Assembly (NCBI GenBank): GCA_031292255.1
Contig: JARLHN010000020.1
Location: 1 to 64,000 of the forward strand
DNA length: 64,000 nt
DNA from: Oryzomonas sp.
GTDB taxonomy: Bacteria > Desulfobacterota > Desulfuromonadia > Geobacterales > Pseudopelobacteraceae
Reading direction: 5' to 3'
Part shown: positions 8,634-18,603 of the stretch, piece by piece
Layout of the letters: every line of letters begins with the position of its first letter
Numbering within the stretch: position 1 is the stretch's first letter
Made by a program: the position numbers and the translations under genes
The notes under the pieces: generated by a model
The model's database searches: none
Seen by the model: only the letters and a program-made list of their open reading frames with translations
Told to the model about the DNA's origin: nothing

Positions 8634-9710
8634 ATGACAATTCAAAAAAACGCATCAACAGCCGCAATGTCGCCATTGGAGCGCTTCGCCGCCTACAACA
8701 AGGGCGAGGCTATCGACCGGCTCCCCTGTGTGCCGATCATCGGCAATACGGCGGCTCGGGTGATCGGGGTCAAGGTCTCCCAGCTCCGCGGCAACGGGCG
8801 CTTGATCGCCGACGCCCAGATCGCGGCCTACCGCAGGTTCAATTACGACGTGATCCGGGTCTTTACCGACCTCTACACCCTGGCGGAGGCCATGGGGGCC
8901 GGGGTTCATTATCCCGAGGATGAAACAGCGTATCTTGAGAACCCTGCCATCTCCTCGATTGACGACATCGAACGCCTGCGCCCGGCCGATCCCCTCAAGG
9001 ACGGCAACCTGCCCCACCACCTGGAGGCCATGCAACGGGTAGTGAAGGCCCTGGGCAAAGAGGTGCCGGTTACCGGGGCCTTGACCTGTCCCTTCACCAC
9101 GGCATCATTTCTGATTGGCGCCGAAAACCTGGTGCGGCTTTCCATCAAGAATCCCGAAACGGTGCACCTGCTCTGCCGGGTGGCGTTGGAGTCGGCTATC
9201 CGTTACGCCGGGGCGATCATCGACGCCGGCTGTACCCCCAGCCTGACCGATCCCATGTCCTCCAGCACGGTCATCAGCCCGCGGCTTTTCAAGGAGTTTT
9301 CCCTCCCCTATCTCAAGACGCTGATCGAGTTCATCCATCAGCACGGAAAGAGCGTGACGCTGCACATCTGCGGCAAGACGGAGAAGGTCTGGGAAGCCAT
9401 GGCCGATGCCGGGGCGGACTGCATCAGCATCGACAACGACGCCAGCCTGAGCGGGGCAAGGGAATCCGTGGGGCATCGGCTCCGCATCATGGGCAACGTC
9501 AAGCCGTCCGAGGTCATGCTGCAGGGTACGCCGGCCGATGTGCGCCGGGCGGTCTTCGACAGCGTCGCCCAGGCCTGGGATTCTCCCAAGGGGTATATCA
9601 TCGCCTCCGGGTGCAGTCTGCCCACCGAGACCCCCTTTGCCAACATTCAGGCCATGATGGATGCCGCAACCGAGATCGGCTGGCCGGTGGCGCCGGAAAA
9701 CTTGATCTAA
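8634..9710 (+). CDS. MtaA/CmuA-type corrinoid methyltransferase 1
   Basis: A 358-residue protein of the uroporphyrinogen-decarboxylase superfamily, the MtaA/MtbA/CmuA branch. These are zinc-dependent TIM barrels that move methyl groups between corrinoid proteins and thiols. The zinc motif is visible as LHICGKTEK and, later, the ASGCSLPTETP loop. The N-terminal SPLERFAAYNKGEAIDRLPC segment and GNVKPSEVML are also typical. True heme-pathway UroD is excluded by the His-Cys...Cys zinc pattern and by the operon. The acceptor could be methanethiol, CoM or another thiol; CoM is unlikely in this organism. The stop is immediately followed by a dispersed repeat, and the next gene begins about 210 bp on. 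Confidence 0.88.
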   Translation: MTIQKNASTAAMSPLERFAAYNKGEAIDRLPCVPIIGNTAARVIGVKVSQLRGNGRLIADAQIAAYRRFNYDVIRVFTDLYTLAEAMGAGVHYPEDETAYLENPAISSIDDIERLRPADPLKDGNLPHHLEAMQRVVKALGKEVPVTGALTCPFTTASFLIGAENLVRLSIKNPETVHLLCRVALESAIRYAGAIIDAGCTPSLTDPMSSSTVISPRLFKEFSLPYLKTLIEFIHQHGKSVTLHICGKTEKVWEAMADAGADCISIDNDASLSGARESVGHRLRIMGNVKPSEVMLQGTPADVRRAVFDSVAQAWDSPKGYIIASGCSLPTETPFANIQAMMDAATEIGWPVAPENLI

Positions 9711-9899
9711 TTCCGGTTTCAAATCAAAGATGACATCAAGGCGGCAAGGATCGAGGCGACGAAGGCGTACAGGTGGTACGTTGAGGAGCCGAAGACGAGC
9801 CAACGACAATTTGCAAAGTAAATTGGACCGCGAAAGCGCCCCGTAGGGGGAGGCCGGAGGCCTCGTCAAGATGCCGCTTGGATTTGGAATTGGAATAAT
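9711..9899 (+). repeat. Dispersed 3'-end repeat, long form (R1, copy 1)
   Basis: Begins one base after a stop codon. Its ends are imperfect inverted repeats: TTCCGGTTTCAAATCAAAG at the left and the reverse complement of TTCCAATTCCAAATCCAAG at the right. The core includes GGCGACGAAGGCGTACAGG and GTACGTTGAGGAGCCGAAG. It carries an extra block of about 60 bases (around 9810-9870), shared only with the copy at 32.6 kb. Confidence 0.8.
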
Positions 9900-9922
9900 A
9901 ATTTTCGCTTCGGAGACACGAC

Positions 9923-10945
9923 ATGAGCTCGTTAAGCCCAAAAGAACGCCTGCTGCGGGTTTTGGACAACAAAGCAGTGGACCGCCCGCCGGTGATCTGC
10001 ACCGGCGGCATGATGAACGCCGCCATCGTCCAGGTGATGAACCTGACCGGCAATACCCTTCCGGCGGCCCACCACCAGGGAGAACTGATGGCGGCCCTGG
10101 CCGGGGATATCCACGACCATACCGGTTTCGAGAATATCGGCATCCCCTTCTGCATGACCGTGGAGGCCGAGGTCTTGGGCAGTGACATCAATTACGGCAC
10201 CCTGGCCTGCGAACCCAAGATCGAACGGGAGCGGTTCCCCTCCTCCGCCCAAGTCGAGTTCCGCGACATCACTACCATGCTCGGGAGCGGCCGCATCGCC
10301 GAGGTTGTCCAGGCCGGGCACCACATTGCCCGCAAAAATCCGGACCAGCCGGTGATCGGCAACCTGACCGGCCCGATCAGCACCGCCGCTTCCATCATCG
10401 ATCCGGTCACCTTCCTGAAAGAGTTGCGCAAGGATGCCGCCAATTCCCATCGGGTGCTGGAATACGTCAGTGATCTTTTGATCGCCTTTGCCTGCGAGAT
10501 GGTGGAAAACGGCGTGACCATGGTCTCCATCGGCGATCCGACCGCCACCGGCGAAATACTGGGACCCAGGATGTTCGAGGAGTACGCCGTGCGTTACCTC
10601 AACAAGGTCATCGACGGCATCCACGGCTTTGGCGCGCCGGTCATCGTCCACATCTGCGGGCGGCTGCAATCGGTCAAGCAGTTCCTGCCCCGCCTGCGCT
10701 GCGATGCGGTCAGCACCGACGCCCTGGTCAATCTCAAGCTGCTCAAGGAGGAGTTCCCCGGCCTGAAGGTAATGGGCAACGTCAGCACCTTCATGCTGGA
10801 GTTGGGGGACAGCGACAAGGTGGCCCGCCACACCGAAACCCTGATACGGGATGGGATCGACATCATCGCCCCGGCCTGCGGCCTGAGCACGGCCACATCG
10901 CTGGAGGTCATCCGCGCCATGACAGACACCGTAAAGGAGGGTTAA
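9923..10945 (+). CDS. MtaA/CmuA-type corrinoid methyltransferase 2
   Basis: 340 residues of the same UroD-superfamily methyltransferase branch as the gene upstream. Motifs: SPKERLLRVLDNKAVDRPPV at the start, GNLTGPISTAAS, VHICGRLQSVKQF with the zinc His and Cys, GNVSTFML, and ACGLSTATSLE with the last zinc Cys. It differs enough from its neighbour to suggest a distinct partner: one may demethylate the substrate and the other transfer to the final acceptor. Such pairs are known in methylotrophic and O-demethylase systems; the assignment of roles here is inference. The start has GGAGAC upstream and the gene is 6 bp from the RACo-like gene, inside the same operon despite the repeat before it. 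Confidence 0.88.
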   Translation: MSSLSPKERLLRVLDNKAVDRPPVICTGGMMNAAIVQVMNLTGNTLPAAHHQGELMAALAGDIHDHTGFENIGIPFCMTVEAEVLGSDINYGTLACEPKIERERFPSSAQVEFRDITTMLGSGRIAEVVQAGHHIARKNPDQPVIGNLTGPISTAASIIDPVTFLKELRKDAANSHRVLEYVSDLLIAFACEMVENGVTMVSIGDPTATGEILGPRMFEEYAVRYLNKVIDGIHGFGAPVIVHICGRLQSVKQFLPRLRCDAVSTDALVNLKLLKEEFPGLKVMGNVSTFMLELGDSDKVARHTETLIRDGIDIIAPACGLSTATSLEVIRAMTDTVKEG

Positions 10946-10951
10946 CGGCAC

Positions 10952-12610
10952 ATGGCTACCGTTCATTTCGTGCCTGCCGGCAGGTCTGTCTCGGTCGATC
11001 AGGGCACCACCATCCTGGAAGCCTCGCGGCGAGCCGGCGTGCTGATCGAAGCCCCCTGCAACGGAGCCGGCCACTGCGGCAAATGCACGGTGCAGATTCC
11101 GCTGGATGACCTTCCCCAGATTGTCGTCCATGTGGATGCACCGGCCGACGACAGCGGCGAGGGCGTGGTGCTGGCCTGCCACAGCGAGGTATACGGCGAT
11201 ATAACGGTTTTAGTACTCCACCGGGCCGAGGAAGGGCTGCGGGTGATCAGCGCCGGCAGCGGCGTTCAGGCCGAGCCGGATCCGTTCATTGTACGGCGCT
11301 ACGACGCAACCGCCCGTCAAACGGCTATTTGGGCCGGAGACAGGCTGCTGGCCGCTGAGCCGGGCGATACTACGGGCAAGAACTACGGCCTGGTGGTGGA
11401 TGTCGGCACCACCACCCTGGTGGCTGCCCTGGTTGACCTGGCCAACGGCCGGGAACTGACCTCGGCTTCCGCCCTCAACCCTCAAAGCCTGCATGCCCAG
11501 GACGTGTTGTCCCGCATCAGGTTCGCCGCCGATCATGACGGTTTGTCACTGCTTCAGCGCGACCTGATCACGGAACTCAATCGTCTGGCGCGGGAGGTCT
11601 CCACCAAGGCCGGCATTGACGTTGAAGAGATCTACGAGGTGGTCTTCAGCGGCAACACCTGCATGCTCCACCTGGCGGCCGGCGTCAATCCGGCCCCCCT
11701 GGGCAAAAACCCCTTCACCCCGACCCTGACCGGCAACAGTCATGTGGCGGCATCCGCACTCGGCCTCGCCATCGCGCCTTCGGGCCTAGTGTACCTCCCC
11801 CCCGTCATTTCGGCATACGTGGGCGCCGACATCAGCGCCGGTATCCTGGCTGCCGGATTGGCCGAGCTCCCGGGCGTGACCCTGTTCATCGATATCGGCA
11901 CCAACGGCGAACTGGTTCTGGCGGTCAACGGCCGCTTGACCGCCTCGGCCACGGCCGCCGGACCGGCCTTCGAAGGGATGAATATCTCCTGCGGCATGCG
12001 CGCCGCCGTGGGCGCCGTGGAGCGGGTAGCAATCGGGACAACGGGAGAGCTGGATATTGCCGTCATCGGCGCCGGCGTACCAAGCGGCATCTGCGGCAGT
12101 GGTCTGATGGACCTGGTGTCTGAATTGGTCGAGCACGGCATCATCGGCAATAACGGTCGCTTCGGCACCCCAACCGGCCTTGCCGCGCCCCTGGCGGCGC
12201 GTCTCGTCGGCGAAGGGAGCAAGGCGGCCTTCAGTATCAACGACACCGTTAGCCTTACCCAGAAGGATGTGCGCCAGGTGCAGCTTGCCAAGGGCGCCAT
12301 CCGGGCCGGAATCGAACTGCTGCTGCGGGAAGAGGGGCTTGAACCCAAACATCTCGACCGGGTCTATATAGCCGGCTCCTTCGGGTATCACCTGCGGGAG
12401 CAAAGCCTCACCACATTAGGGCTTTTGCCGCCGGAAGCGGCCGGAAAGGTTATGTTCCTCGGCAATACCGCCCGTAGCGGCGGTGAGATGCTGCTGGTTG
12501 ATCATCGCCTGCGCAGCGGCCTGAAGACGCTCGTCGATCAGGTGCGTGTGGTGGACCTGGCGGGCAATCCGGCCTTTGAGCGGGTTTTCATGGAGGCGAT
12601 GGGATTCTGA
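10952..12610 (+). CDS. RACo-like reductive activator of corrinoid protein
   Basis: A 552-residue ATP-dependent activator that returns inactive Co(II) corrinoid to Co(I). The N-terminal [2Fe-2S] ferredoxin domain shows C36, C42, C45 and C76 (EAPCNGAGHCGKCTVQ, then VLACHSE). A linker leads to the ASKHA ATPase part with VVDVGTTTLVAALVDL (phosphate 1), FIDIGTNGELVL (phosphate 2) and CGSGLMDLVSEL, IAGSFGYHLRE. Length and order match DUF4445/RACo proteins. The ATG at 10952 follows AAAGGAGGG in the end of the preceding gene. It is the last gene of the corrinoid operon. Having both this activator and a NifH-like ATPase in one operon is unusual, since both could supply low-potential electrons. Confidence 0.92.
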   Translation: MATVHFVPAGRSVSVDQGTTILEASRRAGVLIEAPCNGAGHCGKCTVQIPLDDLPQIVVHVDAPADDSGEGVVLACHSEVYGDITVLVLHRAEEGLRVISAGSGVQAEPDPFIVRRYDATARQTAIWAGDRLLAAEPGDTTGKNYGLVVDVGTTTLVAALVDLANGRELTSASALNPQSLHAQDVLSRIRFAADHDGLSLLQRDLITELNRLAREVSTKAGIDVEEIYEVVFSGNTCMLHLAAGVNPAPLGKNPFTPTLTGNSHVAASALGLAIAPSGLVYLPPVISAYVGADISAGILAAGLAELPGVTLFIDIGTNGELVLAVNGRLTASATAAGPAFEGMNISCGMRAAVGAVERVAIGTTGELDIAVIGAGVPSGICGSGLMDLVSELVEHGIIGNNGRFGTPTGLAAPLAARLVGEGSKAAFSINDTVSLTQKDVRQVQLAKGAIRAGIELLLREEGLEPKHLDRVYIAGSFGYHLREQSLTTLGLLPPEAAGKVMFLGNTARSGGEMLLVDHRLRSGLKTLVDQVRVVDLAGNPAFERVFMEAMGF

Positions 12611-12646
12611 GGCGGTTGTGGTGCAAGACGGCCGGCCCGTGGCTTA

Positions 12647-12770
12647 TTCCGGTTTCAAATCAAAGATGACATCAAGGCGGAGAGGATTGAGGCGACGAAG
12701 GCGTACAGATAGTACGTTGAGGAGCCGAAGACGTGCCAACGAAGATGCCGCTTTGATTTGGAATTGGAAT
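12647..12770 (+). repeat. Dispersed 3'-end repeat, short form (R1, copy 2)
   Basis: Same left end (TTCCGGTTTCAAATCAAAGA), core and right end (GATTTGGAATTGGAAT) as the copy at 9.7 kb but without the 60-base inner block. It fills the gap between two convergent genes. The base at its right end begins the stop codon of the minus-strand gene. Confidence 0.8.
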
Positions 12771-14044
12771 TACCCGAAGCGATAGACCCTCTGCCCATCC
12801 TGATACAGTTCTATGGGGCCGTCCTGGGAAACCTTGATAACCTTGCCGAAGAAGGACGCGGCGCTGGCGGCCGTTGTCCGCCCTCCTCCGGTGACTACCT
12901 CCCGGGCGTGGGAGGTATCGAAGATGAAACCGGTCTCCATCAGTCTGCCTCCCTTGTTGAATACCGTCATACCGTCGGCCGAGAGGATACGCAACAAAAT
13001 CCCGGCCTTCTTCAGATCGCTGATGGTCCTCTTTTTAACTCGACTGATCAGAAGCCGTCCGATCGGATCGTCACCACTCACCGAACCCTTCTTCAGCAGT
13101 GCAAGGTTGCGCGCCCCCTGGTTGTAGATCAGAATTACCGTGCCGTGCCGTTCCTTTGAGAGGGCATAGACCGTCCAGAGCAGCTCGTCGATGGCATCCG
13201 CGTCAATGCTGCCGGCCAGAAACGACCGGAAAATGTCCGGATCAAAGATGGCCCAGGCACCCTTGCGCCGCACCAGCAGCTTGGCAGTGCTGATCAAAAC
13301 CTCAATCTCCGAGGCCTCATTTACTGTCACGGCAAATGCACCACGGCCCGCGCGCCGGACGATGGAAAAGATTTCCCGCTGGGTCAGCCGTTCAATGTCG
13401 TTGTGCAGCACGGTCGGCGAAGTGCGCAGGACGCCGGTTACCTGCATCTGGATATTGGCGACAAAGAAAAGGTTGGTGCCGTCGACGAATCTGTACGGCA
13501 GGGGGTTGTCGAAAAAAGTAGGAGAAATGTCCTCGTAGGGATGCAGGGGGATCAGGGTGTGGTGCCGCTCCAGCACTTGTTTGCTCAACAGGGGAAATGT
13601 CGTGCGGTGTACGATGAAGCCGGTCGTGGCCGGTTTTCCCTCGTATTGTTGGTAGGAAAGGTTCTTCAATAGCTGAATCAGTTGCTGAATCGGCCAGAAC
13701 CCCTTGCGGTGGTCGCTCCGCAACGAGCGAGCCACAGCGATATCCATGATCGAGGCAAGCAGTGCCGTGCGAAACTGGGCCGCGTATCCCTCTTGCCGGA
13801 AACCGCTGTACAGACCCGAGAAAGCGGTCAACAACTCCCGGCAGAAAGCAACTTCGCTACGGGTAAAGGGAAGTATCTCCCGCCGGGCCATGAAACAGTA
13901 GATCCTATCTTCGATGGAAACGACCTCGCTGAAGGTATTCTCATCGACCGGCGTCCTGCAATCGCCGGGGAGCAGGTTTACAGCCGCACCACCCAGAAAA
14001 GAGCTGATATTTCCCCTGATGGCATCGAATACGGCTATCGGCAT
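12770..14044 (-). CDS. DisA/DAC-like domain protein, possibly inactive
   Basis: 424 residues in two parts. The N-terminal half (about 1-240) has no family I recognise. The C-terminal part (about 270-424) resembles a diadenylate cyclase domain: HGTVILIYNQG, DLKKAGILLRILSADGMTVF, GGRLMETGFIF, TGGGRTTAASAAS and FFGKVIKVSQDGPIELY match its strand order. The catalytic DGA and RHR motifs would be DGM and GRT here, so c-di-AMP synthesis is doubtful; it could be a nucleotide-binding sensor. DisA-type domains with unknown N-terminal sensor domains are known in bacteria. It converges on the corrinoid operon, is transcribed alone, and has no other link to the island. The start gives a plausible N-terminus but no strong ribosome site is evident. 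Confidence 0.5.
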   Translation of the reverse strand: MPIAVFDAIRGNISSFLGGAAVNLLPGDCRTPVDENTFSEVVSIEDRIYCFMARREILPFTRSEVAFCRELLTAFSGLYSGFRQEGYAAQFRTALLASIMDIAVARSLRSDHRKGFWPIQQLIQLLKNLSYQQYEGKPATTGFIVHRTTFPLLSKQVLERHHTLIPLHPYEDISPTFFDNPLPYRFVDGTNLFFVANIQMQVTGVLRTSPTVLHNDIERLTQREIFSIVRRAGRGAFAVTVNEASEIEVLISTAKLLVRRKGAWAIFDPDIFRSFLAGSIDADAIDELLWTVYALSKERHGTVILIYNQGARNLALLKKGSVSGDDPIGRLLISRVKKRTISDLKKAGILLRILSADGMTVFNKGGRLMETGFIFDTSHAREVVTGGGRTTAASAASFFGKVIKVSQDGPIELYQDGQRVYRFG

Positions 14045-14274
14045 TATCGACCTCCGGGTTCAGTCATAAAGAAAATCACTGTCGTTTCCACATGGGACCT
14101 CGCGTAAGATTTGGTAAGCTATGGATACCTGCGTCGAACAACGCACACAAGGGAAATCTGAAATAATTTTTCGTCTGAAGACCGCTGGTCATTATGTATG
14201 TCGAACGGCAATATCGGCTCACAATCTCCCGGAATGAGTTTCACTGAGATAATTGGACCCAACAGATTATTTTC

Positions 14275-14304
14275 TTGACACGGTGAAAAATTCCGTAGTA
14301 TTAA
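14275..14304 (+). promoter_or_regulatory. Promoter of metY with A/T-rich operator
   Basis: TTGACA (14275-14280), 18-base spacer, TATTAA (14299-14304). Downstream, CTACCATATTTATAGTTATA and ACTATAG give overlapping inverted repeats that resemble the region beside the minus-strand promoter at 39.2 kb (TATTAATCTATATAATTTAT). Confidence 0.6.
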
Positions 14305-14398
14305 TCTACCATATTTATAGTTATACTATAGAATATACCGCATAAGCACTATATCTATAGCAAAGCAGTACAGTCTGCATCAAACTATTCTGCGCTGA

Positions 14399-15850
<1,452 letters not shown>

Positions 15851-15931
15851 TCAGCAACCGCCAGGATTAAATTTTTTGATGTTTTCTCTCGGGATTCACT
15901 CCCAGATACAAAATGCTGAAAGGAGATGGTC

Positions 15932-16828
15932 ATGATGAAAGCAATATCTGTTGTGGCGGTTCTGACGTTGTCTGCAGCTTTATTCACAAGTTCGGCACAG
16001 GCCGACGTTCCGTTTGTTAACCTTGAAGGTGTCGGCGGGGTTGCCTTTAACCCCGTGGCCTATCCGGCCGTAACTGCCCCCAAGAAGGGTGAAGAAGAGC
16101 TGAGGTTGGGCCCGGTCGATATTGGTAAGCCACGGTTCGGGGCTTGGTATACTAATCTTAACGATTCCGATATTGACTGGCTTTCCATCGGGATCGCCGA
16201 TACATTTTTCAAACGCCTTGAGCTTTCCTATGGCTATGAATCCGTCAATCTTGGTTCAAAACTCAATGCTTTTAATACCAATCTTTCCAGCCTCAGCCAG
16301 AATGTCCATAAAAGCAATATTGGTGCAAAATTGCTTCTACTGGATGAAAACAGCTTTGGTACTAGCTTTGTACCGGCTGTTTCCATCGGAGCTATTTACA
16401 AAATCACCGATTTCAGTGTTGACAAGCTCGGAACATCACCAAAGGTTGATAAAAATGGTTTTGATGCTTACCTGGTCGCGACCAAGATGATTACCCAACT
16501 TCCAAGGCCTGTCCTTGTCTCGGCCGGTCTATTGGCATCACGCGCTCAAGTTAATGGTATTCTAGGGTTCAATGAAAACTATTCAGAAACATTCTTTGGC
16601 AATATCGACGTGCTGCCTCTGGATAATCTTGCCGTTGGCTTCGAGTATAAACAGGGCCCACACTTCGACACCTTTAAGAACGATGATTACTGGAACATTC
16701 ATGTAGGATGGTTTGCAACCAGTAATCTGACCCTCATTGCAGCCTATGCTGATGCAGGTGATCGTCATTCCACAACACACGCCGGCTTTGGTGGCGGTCC
16801 AGTCCTTAGTGCCCAGTACTCATTCTAA
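15932..16828 (+). CDS. DUF3034-type outer-membrane protein
   Basis: About 298 residues with a signal peptide (MMKAISVVAVLTLSAALF, cleavage after SSAQA) and a mature part rich in alternating short strands ending in Phe (SAQYSF), the usual end of an outer-membrane beta barrel. The segment DVPFVNLEGVGGVAFNPVAY matches my memory of the DUF3034 family. No function is established. AGGAG at 15921-15925 best suits ATG 15932; ATG 15926 is too close. It lies 81 bp after metY, so it may share that transcript. A role as a porin for sulfur compounds is possible. The codons look somewhat more A/T-rich than in neighbouring genes. Confidence 0.7.
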   Translation: MMKAISVVAVLTLSAALFTSSAQADVPFVNLEGVGGVAFNPVAYPAVTAPKKGEEELRLGPVDIGKPRFGAWYTNLNDSDIDWLSIGIADTFFKRLELSYGYESVNLGSKLNAFNTNLSSLSQNVHKSNIGAKLLLLDENSFGTSFVPAVSIGAIYKITDFSVDKLGTSPKVDKNGFDAYLVATKMITQLPRPVLVSAGLLASRAQVNGILGFNENYSETFFGNIDVLPLDNLAVGFEYKQGPHFDTFKNDDYWNIHVGWFATSNLTLIAAYADAGDRHSTTHAGFGGGPVLSAQYSF

Positions 16829-16887
16829 AAACAATAATTGTCAGTAGGCTAAAGCGCGCCTGACCCGGTGCACTCTTGGCAAAAATC

Positions 16888-16931
16888 GACGTCAAACGCC
16901 CCTGCATGCGGTAGCAGGGGCGTTTGACGTC
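16888..16931. terminator. Perfect 18-bp hairpin after the DUF3034 gene
   Basis: GACGTCAAACGCCCCTGC (16888-16905), an 8-base loop, and its exact complement (16914-16931). It ends the metY transcript region on the plus strand. No T run follows, so it may act as an mRNA 3'-end stabiliser rather than a classic intrinsic terminator. The rest of 16829-17352 holds the promoter and leader of the next operon. Confidence 0.65.
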
Positions 16932-17160
16932 CAAGCCTTATCAGATACCGCCCCGGCATCTTTTACCGTTTCCATCTCAACAAAGCGGCTGTTCCATTTC
17001 ATTGATGTGCTAAATGATGTGGCCGAGATATTCAAAACCGCCCGACATAATGTCCACGTCGATCACTCAACAAAAAAAGGCTAAAACAACATGTATTTTC
17101 AATCTGTTTTTACATGCCAAACACTGGAATATAAAATTGATAGACATACTATTATTCTTA

Positions 17161-17189
17161 TTGACACAATCACGTTGAAATGCTAGTTT
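17161..17189 (+). promoter_or_regulatory. Promoter of the nitrogenase-like operon
   Basis: TTGACA (17161-17166), 17-base spacer, TAGTTT (17184-17189). The -35 is consensus; the -10 is moderate. An A/T-rich ATAAAATTGATAG lies just upstream. Confidence 0.5.
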
Positions 17190-17266
17190 GAATGCCACTT
17201 GAGCACCACCACACAAGTCAAAAAAACTATCCCGCTTTTTTCATGAATTTCATCAGCAACGACCGA

Positions 17267-17320
17267 CCAGACACACTGGAGGTCAAGGGAGGGCGATTAC
17301 GCCCATACCTTGACCTCTTT
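17267..17320 (+). promoter_or_regulatory. Leader attenuator before the nitrogenase-like operon (copy D)
   Basis: CCAG-ACACA-CTGG (17267-17279), identical in its hairpin to copy B at 6856, then AGG and a terminator stem AGGTCAAGG/CCTTGACCT with an inner GGGC/GCCC pair, followed by a T-rich run. It lies about 77 bases after the predicted start of transcription and 33 bases before the NifX-like gene. Confidence 0.72.
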
Positions 17321-17352
17321 TTTTATTTTACACCGCCTCGTGGAGCTGACAC

Positions 17353-17697
17353 ATGGACGTAAAGATTGCCGTGGCAAGCAGCGACGGAGCGACCATAAAC
17401 GAGCATTTCGGCAGAGCGCACGCCTTCCGCATCTACCGGTTGCACGATCTGGGACATGAATTCCTGGAACTGCGGGAAAATACCCCGGCCTGCGGCGGGC
17501 AGCAGCATGACGATGATGTCTTGGACAAGGCGGCACAGCTCATTTCAGACTGCCGAGGGGTTGTTGCCGCCCAGGTTGGCCCCGGCGCCATCGACACCCT
17601 CATCGGCCACCGGATTCTGGCTTTCACCATGAGCGGCTCCATAGATGCGGCCCTCGAAACCTTGCGGTCGTCGAAGCGCTTTACCTACATCAAATAA
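17353..17697 (+). CDS. NifX/NafY-type cofactor-handling protein
   Basis: A 114-residue single-domain protein of the dinitrogenase iron-molybdenum cofactor family (NifX, VnfX, NafY, C-terminus of NifB). These bind FeMo-co or its precursor NifB-co. Visible: KIAVASSDGATINEHFGRAHAFRIY, which is the family hallmark with a conserved His, then DCRGVVAAQVGPGAIDTLIG and the closing helix. Length is that of a stand-alone domain. It opens an operon with NifH 12 bp later. Because the NifB-like protein at 31.5 kb lacks its own NifX domain, this protein may serve as its carrier. That link is inferred. Confidence 0.88.
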   Translation: MDVKIAVASSDGATINEHFGRAHAFRIYRLHDLGHEFLELRENTPACGGQQHDDDVLDKAAQLISDCRGVVAAQVGPGAIDTLIGHRILAFTMSGSIDAALETLRSSKRFTYIK

Positions 17698-17709
17698 CCG
17701 GGAGAACAC

Positions 17710-18585
17710 ATGACAAAGAAAGCAAAGCAGATAGCGATCTACGGCAAGGGCGGCATCGGCAAGTCCACCACCACCTCCAATATCACCGCCGCTCTGTCGG
17801 TTGCCGGTTACCGGGTCATGCAGATCGGTTGCGATCCCAAGAACGACTCTACCGTTACCCTGCGAGGGGGCAACTACATCCCCACCATCCTCGATACGTT
17901 GCGGGAAAAGAAAAACGCCAAGGCCGAAGAGGTCGTTTTCTCAGGCTTCAACGGGGTCTTTTGCGTGGAGGCCGGCGGACCGGCACCGGGGGTCGGCTGC
18001 GCCGGACGCGGCATCATCACCGCCATTGAACTTCTCAAGCAGCAACGGGTCTTTGAAACACTGGACCTGGATTACGTCATCTACGACGTTCTGGGAGACG
18101 TGGTCTGCGGCGGCTTTGCCGTGCCGATCCGGGAAGGAATCGCCGAACATGTCTTCACGGTGTCGTCGTCGGACTTCATGGCCATATACGCCGCCAACAA
18201 CCTTTTCACCGGCATCAAGAAGTACTCGAACAACGGCGGTGCGCTCCTGGGCGGCGTGATCGCCAACTCTGTCAATGCGCCATACGCCAAGCACATCATC
18301 GACGATTTCGTGGCACGCACCAACACCCAGGTAATAGAGTACGTGCCCCGCTCGATCACCGTCACCCAGTCCGAGTTGCAGGGCAAGACCACCATCGAAG
18401 CCTTTCCCGATTCCGAACAGGCCCAGGTCTACAAAAAACTTGCCCACAGGATCGCCAACCATACCGAATCCAGGGTACCGGAACCGTTGAGCGCGGAGGC
18501 ATTGAGAAAATGGGCGGCCGAATGGTCCGACCAGATCCTGGCCGTTGAAACCGGGGAAATCCGCAGCAACGGGGCAAGCATTTAA
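17710..18585 (+). CDS. NifH-like reductase component
   Basis: 291 residues with all features of the iron-protein family: P-loop [14 protein letters not shown] (11-24), GCDPKNDS switch, cluster cysteines C97 (GVGCAGRG) and C133 (GDVVCGGF), and R100 next to C97 as in true NifH. It would be the ATP-driven electron donor for the NifDK-like proteins 3 kb downstream. Full nitrogenase is unlikely: there is no nifEN and no other nif regulator nearby, and sulfur genes surround it. It fits the nitrogenase-like group that includes methylthio-alkane reductase, chlorophyllide and coenzyme F430 reductases. RBS GGGAG precedes the ATG. Confidence 0.93.
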   Translation: MTKKAKQIAIYGKGGIGKSTTTSNITAALSVAGYRVMQIGCDPKNDSTVTLRGGNYIPTILDTLREKKNAKAEEVVFSGFNGVFCVEAGGPAPGVGCAGRGIITAIELLKQQRVFETLDLDYVIYDVLGDVVCGGFAVPIREGIAEHVFTVSSSDFMAIYAANNLFTGIKKYSNNGGALLGGVIANSVNAPYAKHIIDDFVARTNTQVIEYVPRSITVTQSELQGKTTIEAFPDSEQAQVYKKLAHRIANHTESRVPEPLSAEALRKWAAEWSDQILAVETGEIRSNGASI

Positions 18586-18603
18586 TTCCGCGAGGATATC
18601 ACC

